5,574 nucleotides of DNA from an uncultured Candidatus Saccharibacteria bacterium (GCA_934700415.1 CAKUXN010000038.1:1-5574); one strand, 5' to 3'. Positions 1 to 5,574 are shown, counted from the stretch's first letter. Program-made: numbers and translations. Notes: a model not told the origin generated them from the letters alone.

Positions 1-1494
1 GGTAAAGAGTTGATGCATTTTTTCGTCTTCAAAAAGATTGTCTCTTTTTTCGTAGGCGATTTTTATGTTATCGTATGATTTTAAAAAAGGAAGGAGCGGT
101 TCAAAATATTTTGATTTATAGGAAATGATGGCAATATCATTTTGTCTCACACCTTGTTTAATTAATTCGTTTATTTTTTGAGCAATAAATGCAAATTCTG
201 CATCTGACGATTCGAACTCTAATCGATGAATTTGTGAACTAGATGGCGGATTCTTGTGTGCAATTAATTCTTTATCAGCAAAACGATCCGGAGCTTGCTC
301 TATAATATGATGCGAAAAGTCCAAAATCTCTTGAGTGCTACGATAATTTTCGATAAGCGGAATCACCTCTGAATTATAATGTTGTTGAAAATCTAATAAA
401 TTTGAACTTAAAGCCCCCTGAAACTCATAAATTGCTTGATCATCATCGCCAACTGCCATGATTGATGGAGATTCATAATCCGTAAGTTCTTTCACGATGG
501 CAAATTGCGAAGGATTGGTGTCTTGGAACTCATCAAGCATAATATATTGGTAACGCTCTTGTAAGGTCATACGGAAACCACTGTCCTCTCTCAATGCTTT
601 GGCAGCCTCTTCTATCATATCGTCGAAATCAAACAATCCATTCTCTTTCAAATAGGCTTCATATTTCGCCATTACGACAGCAAGAGAAGAAAGTTTTTTG
701 TTAGCAACATAATCTTTGAGGCGATAATTTCCTTCGCTAGTTTTCTCGAAATAATCATCGCGCCACTTTGTAAGTGGGCTAATACTCTCTTTCGTTCCAG
801 CATCCAAAATAGCATCTTTTAAAGCACGCGAAACAACTATCGCAATTTTTTCAACCCCCTTCAGGATAGGCTTATCGGCATCAAAATCTTTTAATAATTT
901 ATATATAGGATTGTAGGCCTTCTCAAATGAAGCAGTAAAATTACGTGGTACAACTTCATTTAAATACGGCGAGATAATCTTTGACAAATAGTTCGAATCA
1001 TCTATATTTTGTTTTGCAATTAGGCTCAAATCATCGGCAGAAAGTCCGGCAGATTTTGCTTCGGAGATAATATCAATAATATCAGATATGCTATCGCCTT
1101 TTAGGATATCATTACCAGGAAATTCTTTTTGAATATTTTTAATTATTTTATATTGGTTAATTTCATCAATAGCCGCATCTAATCTTCGATCATATTCCGT
1201 AGAATAATTTTTATATTGAGCCAAGATATCTTGACCGAAAGCGTGATAAGTCCCAATATTTACCTTCATACCTTCAGGACCAATAATAGACTTCAACCTT
1301 TCGCGCATATTTTTTGCACCAGATTCAGTAAATGTTAGACATAAAATATTTTCGGGATTAGTATCGGTATTTTTTAAAATATAGGCAACTTTTTCCGAGA
1401 GCAACTGGGTTTTACCAGTACCTGGGCCAGCAAGCACAAGAAGTGGCCCACTTAAATATTCAACGGCTTTTTTCTGATTAGCATTTAGGCCCAC
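1..1494 (-). CDS. UvrD/Rep-type SF1A ATP-dependent DNA helicase, partial (C-terminus beyond the window edge)
   Basis: 498 codons are open from the start to the window edge with no stop, so only the N-terminal part is seen. SF1A signatures read in order: Q-motif LNANQ (residues 3-7), Walker A AGPGTGKT (22-29, K28), motif Ia CLTFTESGAKNM (from 52), motif Ib TYHAF (82-86), Walker B DEFQDTN (321-327), motif III GDDDQAIYEFQGA (349-361) and motif IV NYRST (383-387). After this comes a 2A/2B-like stretch with a DAEFAFIAQKI element. The family unwinds DNA 3'-to-5' in repair or recombination. The GTG start is fixed by an in-frame TGA two codons upstream and a GGAG ribosome site 6 bases away; it overlaps the gpsA end by 10 bases. 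The Walker A to Walker B distance (K28 to D321, about 293 residues) is roughly 100 longer than in PcrA/UvrD, so this is probably not the classical uvrD/pcrA orthologue. A C-terminal nuclease domain, as in AddA-like proteins, cannot be judged here. Helicase assignment is very secure; subfamily is not. Confidence 0.95.
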   Translation of the reverse strand, partial: MGLNANQKKAVEYLSGPLLVLAGPGTGKTQLLSEKVAYILKNTDTNPENILCLTFTESGAKNMRERLKSIIGPEGMKVNIGTYHAFGQDILAQYKNYSTEYDRRLDAAIDEINQYKIIKNIQKEFPGNDILKGDSISDIIDIISEAKSAGLSADDLSLIAKQNIDDSNYLSKIISPYLNEVVPRNFTASFEKAYNPIYKLLKDFDADKPILKGVEKIAIVVSRALKDAILDAGTKESISPLTKWRDDYFEKTSEGNYRLKDYVANKKLSSLAVVMAKYEAYLKENGLFDFDDMIEEAAKALREDSGFRMTLQERYQYIMLDEFQDTNPSQFAIVKELTDYESPSIMAVGDDDQAIYEFQGALSSNLLDFQQHYNSEVIPLIENYRSTQEILDFSHHIIEQAPDRFADKELIAHKNPPSSSQIHRLEFESSDAEFAFIAQKINELIKQGVRQNDIAIISYKSKYFEPLLPFLKSYDNIKIAYEKRDNLFEDEKMHQLFT

Positions 1495-2264
1495 TTTTCA
1501 CTCCTCGAAATTAATTCTTCTAAATGTTTCATTCCAGTAGGGATTGTAATCTCGCCACGCTTAATTTTCTTTAGAGCGGTCACACCCTCAACGGTCTTTT
1601 CGGGCTTATAGTCAGGATTTTCATTTAATATATAGCCAAATTCATAATTACGAGATGGGAACCCGCAAGTAAGCTTAAGGTCACTAATTCCGCAGGCTAA
1701 ATCAACCGTATCGCTTCTTGCGCCATTTGCGACTAAAATCTTTTTCATTTCAGCTACCACTTCATTCACGAAACTATTCCACTCGCTCGTGTCACGTTCC
1801 AAGCGTTTTATGCCAGCCAAAATCGCGTAAACATTCTTAAGAGAGCCGCACATTAAAACGCCTTTTTCATCATTAGTTATATCAAAGGTGAGATAATCCG
1901 TACCAAACAGTTCAACGACTCGCTTGTCCGTAGCTGTAAGCTTAGTTTGTTTCCGGTCCTTAATATCGTTTGCAAAACCTGGGCCCGATATCACCATGTA
2001 ATCAGAAAAATTTTTAAAGGCAGTGTCAGATAAAATCCCTTTCGTGGCAATAATTAATGGTAAATTAGTCGGTAAATGCGGCAGAAGAAATGGAGCGGCC
2101 TCAGAAGGAACACACAAAACGATAATTTTAGCCCCGTCGAGCACATCGGACAATTTTTCTTGTTCTATTTTACGATCATAATAATCTATGTCATAACCCT
2201 TGTTAGCAAGGATACCGCCAAGTGCCGTACCAAAAGCACCAGCTCCCATAATTGCTATTTTCAT
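1485..2264 (-). CDS. gpsA: Glycerol-3-phosphate dehydrogenase [NAD(P)+], shortened
   Basis: This cytoplasmic enzyme interconverts dihydroxyacetone phosphate and sn-glycerol-3-phosphate with NAD(P)H, supplying the phospholipid backbone. The Rossmann motif GAGAFG is at 7-12, the dinucleotide-domain SGPGFAND at 93-100, the catalytic-lysine motif GSLKN at 140-144 (K143), the conserved Asp at 195 in ISDLKLTC, the substrate-phosphate motif SRN at 204-206, and TVEGVTA at 224-230. At 259 residues it is well below the roughly 330 usual for GpsA. The main loss is in the N-terminal domain: the segment after the second strand that normally carries the N-x-x-Y-L-P and L-P motifs is absent, and the chain goes from DRK (30-32) almost directly to the helix before IIVLCVPSEA. 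All key catalytic residues remain, so the protein is probably active. The ATG overlaps the iscU stop (ATGA) and has an AGGAG site 6 bases upstream; the 3' end overlaps the helicase gene. Confidence 0.93.
   Translation of the reverse strand: MKIAIMGAGAFGTALGGILANKGYDIDYYDRKIEQEKLSDVLDGAKIIVLCVPSEAAPFLLPHLPTNLPLIIATKGILSDTAFKNFSDYMVISGPGFANDIKDRKQTKLTATDKRVVELFGTDYLTFDITNDEKGVLMCGSLKNVYAILAGIKRLERDTSEWNSFVNEVVAEMKKILVANGARSDTVDLACGISDLKLTCGFPSRNYEFGYILNENPDYKPEKTVEGVTALKKIKRGEITIPTGMKHLEELISRSEKWA
1501..1506 (-). promoter_or_regulatory. Ribosome binding site of the helicase gene
   Basis: GAGGAG lies inside the end of gpsA, 6 bases before the GTG start at 1494. With the in-frame TGA just upstream of that GTG, it decides the non-ATG start and suggests the helicase is translated from the same message as gpsA. 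Confidence 0.75.
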
Positions 2265-2668
2265 TTTTTGCTCCTATAATTATTTATTGCATCTCTTAAC
2301 GCATCGTGTCCTAAAATCGAACAATGAAATTTATGCTTTGGCAAAGTACCAAGATAATCATCAATATCCTTAGCGCTCACCCCGAGTGCTTCATCAAGAG
2401 TCTTTCCCTTCACGATTTCAGATAAGGCCGACGTAGAAGCAATTGCAGACGCACAACCATAAGTCTTCCAACGAATATCAAAAATTTTATTGTCTTTAAC
2501 TTTTATAAACATTTTCATTTGGTCGCCACAAATTGGGTTGCCTACTAACCCTACCGCATCGTAATCAAATTGAGATTCTTCGCCCATTAGAAAATTACGA
2601 GGATTTAAAAAATGATCTTTTACGATGTCTGAATACACCCAGCCTTGTTTTTGGTCACTATTTGTCAT
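2261..2668 (-). CDS. iscU: Iron-sulfur cluster assembly scaffold protein IscU/NifU-N type
   Basis: IscU takes sulfur from IscS and iron to build a transient [2Fe-2S] or [4Fe-4S] cluster that is passed to apoproteins. The 135 residues are a single NifU-N domain. Ligands visible are C47 and D49 (NPICGDQM), C72 (YGCASAIAS) and H115-C116 (KFHCSILGHDAL). The spacing C47-C72-C116 and the adjacent His-Cys match IscU rather than SufU, which has an insertion of about 20 residues between the second and third cysteines. The HscA-recognition motif LPPVK is replaced by LPKHK (109-113), so an HscA/HscB chaperone step is not supported by this sequence. The gene overlaps iscS upstream and gpsA downstream by ATGA, and has a strong AAGGAG site 5 bases before the ATG. 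No iscR, iscA or fdx lies next to it within the window. Confidence 0.94.
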   Translation of the reverse strand: MTNSDQKQGWVYSDIVKDHFLNPRNFLMGEESQFDYDAVGLVGNPICGDQMKMFIKVKDNKIFDIRWKTYGCASAIASTSALSEIVKGKTLDEALGVSAKDIDDYLGTLPKHKFHCSILGHDALRDAINNYRSKK

Positions 2669-3804
2669 TTTATCTCCTTCATTTTAATTGTACTCATACC
2701 TTGTAAACGTTTTATAATACCTGGCAAGATATCCATCACTCGATCAACATCCTCCATGGTGCTGTCTAGCCCGAATGAAAAACGAATCGATGAATGTGCT
2801 ACTTCTGCATTGCCAGTTTTAGCCATCAAAACATGAGATGGCTTAATGTCACCAGCTGCACAAGCTGAACCCGTCGACACTACAATATCTTCAGCATCCA
2901 GATATAACTGAATAGACTCACCCTCTGCCGCCTCAAAAGACGCATTTAGTATGTTGGGCAGAGATTTTCCGTGAGTTATATCGGTATTTAAACTACTACC
3001 TGGGATTTCAGAAATAATCCTCTTTGCTAAAATATCCCTTAGCGTTCTGATCCTAGAATCATAAATTTCCCAAGTTTTATTTCTCTTCACGAATTCAAGG
3101 GCAGCCTTAAATCCAATAATTCCAATCGTATTATAAGTCCCACCTCGTCTTTTATTCTCTTGATTACCACCTACTATGAGAGGCGTAAAAGGCACACCGT
3201 TCTTAATATAAAGAGCTCCTACGCCAATCGGCCCACCAATTTTATGAGCTGAAAAAGTCGCATAATCTAGCCCTAAGGTGTGTATATCAATCGGAATTTT
3301 ACCCAAAATCTGAGTGAGGTCGGAATGTAAATAGGCGCTCCGTTTATCAGAAACCAGGGGTTTTCCCCAATCAGTTTTTTTATCAAAAAGCGGAGAGTCA
3401 TCAAATGAACTCGCCTTAATATTTGGCAAATCTAAAATTTCACCAAGCTCATTATTTGCCAACATATATGAATATAATTTGGGTAACTTGTCACCTTTAT
3501 ATAAGTTAGCAGTTTCTAAAACAGAATGGTGTTCGTATGGCGATACTTCTATCTGGCAGCCCTCAAATGTACGAATTACGGAATTATTTGACTCAGAGGC
3601 TCCTGCTGTAAAAATAATTTCGCTCGGCTCAGCACCGACGAGTTCCGCTAAAAGTTCTCTACACTCTTCTATCTCATTTAAAGCCAAATGTCCCGGTGTA
3701 TGTAAAGCCGAAGCATTTGCAAAAAAACGTTTCTCGGCAGAATGCATAGCACGAACTACATCTGGAAGAAGCGGTGTCGTAGCTGCATAATCTAGATAAG
3801 TCAT
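2665..3804 (-). CDS. iscS: Cysteine desulfurase (NifS/IscS family, PLP-dependent)
   Basis: This fold-type I PLP enzyme converts L-cysteine to alanine and delivers persulfide sulfur to IscU and, in many bacteria, to tRNA-thiolation enzymes. Visible landmarks are LDYAATTP (4-11), TAGASESNN (66-74), the PLP-stacking His in EHHSVL (H92), ANNELG (116-121), H-S-D-x-x-Q (160-165), the Schiff-base lysine in SAHKIGGPIGVG (K188), GGNQE...R..GT.N (212-226) and the catalytic cysteine in STGSACAAG (C315) followed by KPSHVL. The cysteine loop is of the long, group I type. At 379 residues it is slightly shorter than E. coli IscS (404). H92 to the NNE motif is about 25 residues shorter than in E. coli, while NNE to HSD carries about 19 extra, so this part of the large domain is remodelled. 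The start overlaps the preceding stop by one base (TAATG) with only a weak AGAGAAG site, suggesting coupled translation. Confidence 0.95.
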   Translation of the reverse strand: MTYLDYAATTPLLPDVVRAMHSAEKRFFANASALHTPGHLALNEIEECRELLAELVGAEPSEIIFTAGASESNNSVIRTFEGCQIEVSPYEHHSVLETANLYKGDKLPKLYSYMLANNELGEILDLPNIKASSFDDSPLFDKKTDWGKPLVSDKRSAYLHSDLTQILGKIPIDIHTLGLDYATFSAHKIGGPIGVGALYIKNGVPFTPLIVGGNQENKRRGGTYNTIGIIGFKAALEFVKRNKTWEIYDSRIRTLRDILAKRIISEIPGSSLNTDITHGKSLPNILNASFEAAEGESIQLYLDAEDIVVSTGSACAAGDIKPSHVLMAKTGNAEVAHSSIRFSFGLDSTMEDVDRVMDILPGIIKRLQGMSTIKMKEIK

Positions 3805-4658
3805 TAGAACACTTCTCTTTTGTGCCTGTACTTTTTAATTGTTTTTACTATTGAAAAGATAATAGCACTGATAGTTAATACAACTAGAGCCAAAAACCAA
3901 ATTGGACAAGCAATTACTACTTTTTGCACTGTAGAAACAGAACCCATATAGCTAACCGTCTGAGTGACGTTATAGATGCCTAGCGCTGAAATACCTTCAA
4001 TATTTCGGGAAATATATCGTGTAGTATCTGGCATAATAACTTCTTCTACCACTCCGCTTTCACCTCGTAGAGGATAAATAGGAGTCGGCGAAAAGAAACT
4101 CTTTACCTCAAGAGAAACTCGTGCAATTTCGTGTACATTACCATCATTTTTAACGGTGGCATTGACTTTAATTGGAACGCTAGTAACAAAACCAGGAATA
4201 TTATTCTCCATAATTTCGCCTTCGCGTGTCATTTCGCCAGAAATTTCGCCGTAAATAACGCTAGCCATTTCAAAGATATTTTTTACCGCTAGACCATCTG
4301 ATGAATCGTTTTTATCATTAGAGCTCACCAAAATTGCCGCGTATTGACCGCCCGCAGGAGCTGTTTCGGGAACCTTAATCGTAAATTTAACCTTTATTGA
4401 TTCATTGGGTTTTATTACACCAGTAGGGTTCTCGATATCAATCCATTTAACAATCTGAGTATGGTCGCTTTGAGTCGATAGATCCGCGCTATAATCTTCA
4501 CCGATTACCCCATAAGCCGAAACCTCAGCCTTATAAGAAAAATCACTCTTAGCATTATCAGGATTTACAACAGTAATATAACCTTCATATTTATCGCCTG
4601 GCTTTAACTCAATCTTTTGGCTCATCGGCGTTAGAGTAAAAATATTTAAATCTTCCAT
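3804..4658 (-). CDS. DUF916-like Ig-fold protein with C-terminal membrane anchor
   Basis: No exact function is recognised. Numbering from the ATG, residues 10-33 (TPMSQKIELKPGDKYEGYI and on to VNP) and 97-110 (VPETAPAGGQYAAIL) resemble the first beta-sandwich of DUF916/WxL-interacting surface proteins. A second beta-rich region runs about 155-240, and a hydrophobic helix at about 247-270 is followed by a basic tail KTIKKYRHKREVF. The positive-inside rule puts this tail in the cytoplasm and the beta domains outside. No N-terminal signal peptide is visible: the protein opens directly with the first beta strand, and an in-frame TAA upstream excludes a longer form. I prefer the ATG at 4658 over the adjacent TTG at 4661, because GGAGG would be only 1 base from the TTG. 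It is the first gene after the promoter, ahead of iscS. A cell-surface or envelope role is inferred from the fold only. Confidence 0.72.
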   Translation of the reverse strand: MEDLNIFTLTPMSQKIELKPGDKYEGYITVVNPDNAKSDFSYKAEVSAYGVIGEDYSADLSTQSDHTQIVKWIDIENPTGVIKPNESIKVKFTIKVPETAPAGGQYAAILVSSNDKNDSSDGLAVKNIFEMASVIYGEISGEMTREGEIMENNIPGFVTSVPIKVNATVKNDGNVHEIARVSLEVKSFFSPTPIYPLRGESGVVEEVIMPDTTRYISRNIEGISALGIYNVTQTVSYMGSVSTVQKVVIACPIWFLALVVLTISAIIFSIVKTIKKYRHKREVF

Positions 4659-4661
4659 CAA

Positions 4662-4667
4662 ACCTCC
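4662..4667 (-). promoter_or_regulatory. Ribosome binding site of the DUF916-like gene
   Basis: GGAGGT, a near-perfect Shine-Dalgarno sequence, sits just upstream of the tandem TTG-ATG codons. Spacing from GGAGG is 4 bases to the ATG and 1 base to the TTG, which favours the ATG. Confidence 0.75.
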
Positions 4668-4681
4668 ATCTATATTTATAT

Positions 4682-4690
4682 ATTATATCA
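4682..4690 (-). promoter_or_regulatory. Extended -10 promoter for the DUF916-iscS-iscU-gpsA-helicase operon
   Basis: The minus strand reads TGATATAAT, an extended -10 element (TG-n-TATAAT) with a perfect -10 hexamer. It begins 8 bases after the nrdG stop. The six bases at the usual 17-base spacing upstream (AGTATA, 4705-4710) are a poor -35; TTGAGT (4708-4713) is better but 20 bases away, so the promoter probably relies on the TG extension. Transcription would start near 4675, giving a leader of roughly 16 bases that contains the ribosome site. The region is AT-rich, so a chance match is possible, but the position at the only intergenic gap supports it. Confidence 0.65.
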
Positions 4691-4698
4691 TAGAGGTG

Positions 4699-5268
4699 TT
4701 ATTCTATACTCAAAATCTCACCCGTACCATACTTAAGATGAAGTAATCTCTGGTTTTTTGAACCACGATATTTTAAACTTAAATCTTTTTGACTTAAAAT
4801 GAATGGACCGTCGATGATAGCATCGAGAGACTTAAGAAACTCTAGCGCATCACCACCAGCTTTGATGATTTGCTCCCGCGTAAAACCCGAAAAGCTCCAT
4901 ACATTCCAACCCAACTCTTTGCGCACCCAATCAGCGATCTCTTTACAGGCCACTGGCTGTACAAAAGGCTCTCCCCCGCAGAAGGTTAAACCAGCTTGAC
5001 CGCGGAATTTTGATAGGCGCTCGCATATTTCTTTAGTTTCGACCAAAAAACCGCTTTCGTAATCCCAAGTCTCTGGGTTTTGACAGCCTTTACAATGGTT
5101 CGGGCAACCTTGAGTCCAAATGACAGTGCGAAGTCCATCGCCATTTACTATATTGTCGTGTTCCAGTGGACCAGATAAACGTATAAAACCCTTTGGAGGC
5201 TGTGGAGCAGCATGTATTCGCTCCACAGCTAAAGCGTCCCAGTCTATTTTAGAAAACTTTTCGGCCAT
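4699..5268 (-). CDS. nrdG: Anaerobic ribonucleoside-triphosphate reductase activating protein (radical SAM)
   Basis: NrdG uses a [4Fe-4S] cluster and S-adenosylmethionine to make the glycyl radical on NrdD. The radical-SAM cluster motif CX3CX2C is at C55, C59 and C62 (GCPNHCKGCQNPETW). The SAM-binding GGEP motif is at 98-101 in LTFCGGEPF, DGPF is at 153-156, and the family motif RGSKNQR is at 168-174. NIVNGDGLRT (39-48) is the usual lead-in to the cluster loop. Its 189 residues exceed E. coli NrdG (about 154), mainly through an N-terminal extension of about 25 residues. A cysteine (C97) replaces the common serine before GGEP. The ATG overlaps the nrdD stop by one base (TAATG), with AAGGG about 5 bases upstream, so the two are coupled. 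No terminator hairpin with a T-run follows the gene, so read-through into the next operon is possible. Confidence 0.95.
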   Translation of the reverse strand: MAEKFSKIDWDALAVERIHAAPQPPKGFIRLSGPLEHDNIVNGDGLRTVIWTQGCPNHCKGCQNPETWDYESGFLVETKEICERLSKFRGQAGLTFCGGEPFVQPVACKEIADWVRKELGWNVWSFSGFTREQIIKAGGDALEFLKSLDAIIDGPFILSQKDLSLKYRGSKNQRLLHLKYGTGEILSIE

Positions 5269-5574
5269 TATTTCCCTTTCGCACAGTTAAAAACTTTTTC
5301 GAACGGCACATCACCTTCTAGACGTCCACAATGTGGGCAACGTTCGCCAGTAATAATCCCAGAGAATCCGCAAATTGGATCGCGATCGACTGGATGGTTA
5401 ACTGAACCATAGCCAATCCCTTCATCATGCATTTTACGAATAACCGATTCAAAGGCGGCAATATTTTGTGAAGGATCACCATCTAGCTCAATATAAGTAA
5501 TATGACCAGCATTACAAAGTGCGTGATACGGAGCCTCAATTTCGATTTTTTCAAAAGCCGAAATCGGGTAGTAA
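5268..5574 (-). CDS. nrdD: Anaerobic (class III) ribonucleoside-triphosphate reductase, C-terminal 101 residues; glycyl-radical motif not seen
   Basis: The gene enters from the right edge, so only its C-terminus is visible. NrdD reduces ribonucleotides to deoxyribonucleotides anaerobically. Recognisable are EAPYHALCNAGHITYIELDG, a GYGSVNHPVDRDP stretch and a zinc-module region ICGFSGIITGERCPHCGR (C68, C79 and C82, counted from the edge). The order and the adjacent nrdG support nrdD. The first CxxC pair is reduced to D-P-I-C. After CPHCGR the family normally has F-[ED]-[RK]-[IV]-R-R-[IV]-[TC]-G-Y-[LI], carrying the radical glycine, then R-F-N-x-A-K. Here the chain reads FEKV and then directly FNCAKGK and a TAA stop, as if about 13 residues were missing. 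C97, five residues from the end, might serve as a fourth metal ligand (inference). The stop overlaps the nrdG ATG. Family call is strong; whether this copy is catalytically competent is doubtful. Confidence 0.88.
   Translation of the reverse strand, partial: YYPISAFEKIEIEAPYHALCNAGHITYIELDGDPSQNIAAFESVIRKMHDEGIGYGSVNHPVDRDPICGFSGIITGERCPHCGRLEGDVPFEKVFNCAKGK

Noticed and set aside
2076..2279. Plus-strand open frames opposite gpsA and, similarly, opposite iscS (2645-2836, 3479-3790) and nrdG (4799-4999).
   Set aside because: They are antisense shadows of well-supported genes, with no recognisable domains and no good ribosome sites.
4659..4661. TTG as the start of the DUF916-like gene.
   Set aside because: It would lie only 1 base from GGAGG, and an ATG follows directly with better spacing; the difference is one residue.
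4659..4698. A rho-independent terminator after nrdG.
   Set aside because: No GC-rich hairpin followed by a T-run is present; the only pairing seen involves the downstream ribosome site.
5268..5300. A frameshift hiding the glycyl-radical motif of NrdD in another frame.
   Set aside because: I read the shifted frames after FEKV; they give no R-x-x-G-Y pattern, so a simple one- or two-base frameshift does not explain the absence.
5247..5301. Imperfect direct repeat of CGAAAA(A)GTTTT at the nrdD end and nrdG start, which might have promoted a slippage deletion of the radical motif.
   Set aside because: It is short and A/T-rich, and one copy lies outside the region that seems to be missing; no more than a chance resemblance.
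1..5574. CRISPR arrays, tRNA or rRNA genes, insertion sequences, attachment sites.
   Set aside because: No regularly spaced repeats, tRNA-like cloverleaf, transposase or terminal inverted repeats were seen; coding sequence fills almost the whole window.
1..5574. Recoded UGA (as glycine in Absconditabacteria/Gracilibacteria).
   Set aside because: iscS and iscU end at TGA exactly at normal C-termini with ATGA overlaps, and no gene needs TGA read as an amino acid.

Overview
The window is an AT-rich stretch of bacterial chromosome in which every supported gene lies on the minus strand, so it reads from the right end to the left. The genes are tightly packed: neighbours overlap by 1, 1, 4, 4 and 10 bases, and the only real gap is about 40 bases. 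TGA is used as a normal stop (iscS and iscU both end on it), so the code is standard. Compact operons, shortened housekeeping proteins, an IscU without the usual HscA-binding motif and a DUF916-like surface-type protein suggest a reduced-genome, anaerobic or microaerophilic bacterium. My best guess is the Patescibacteria/CPR, possibly Saccharibacteria. This is an inference from protein style, not a database result.

Layout from right to left. First comes the C-terminal end of an anaerobic (class III) ribonucleotide reductase, nrdD (5268-5574, N-terminal part outside the window), followed by its radical-SAM activase nrdG (4699-5268), coupled through a TAATG overlap. In the short gap after nrdG lies a perfect extended -10 promoter (TG-n-TATAAT, 4682-4690). 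It appears to start a second operon: a DUF916-like Ig-fold protein with a C-terminal membrane anchor (3804-4658), cysteine desulfurase iscS (2665-3804), Fe-S scaffold iscU (2261-2668), a shortened glycerol-3-phosphate dehydrogenase gpsA (1485-2264), and a UvrD/Rep-type SF1A helicase (1-1494, C-terminal part outside the window).

How the genes may work together: NrdG needs a [4Fe-4S] cluster, and the IscS/IscU pair immediately downstream is the machinery that makes such clusters, so the two operons are plausibly linked functionally. GpsA supplies sn-glycerol-3-phosphate for phospholipids. The helicase belongs to DNA repair or recombination. The role of the DUF916-like protein in this operon is unknown.

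The most interesting observation is that the visible nrdD C-terminus has the zinc-module region but not the glycyl-radical motif (R-x-[CT]-G-Y-[LI]) expected just after it. The last residues look like the two flanks of that motif joined together. Other oddities are a helicase with a much enlarged region between motifs Ib and II, an IscS with a shortened segment followed by an insertion, a trimmed GpsA nucleotide domain, and an Ig-fold membrane protein with no N-terminal signal peptide.
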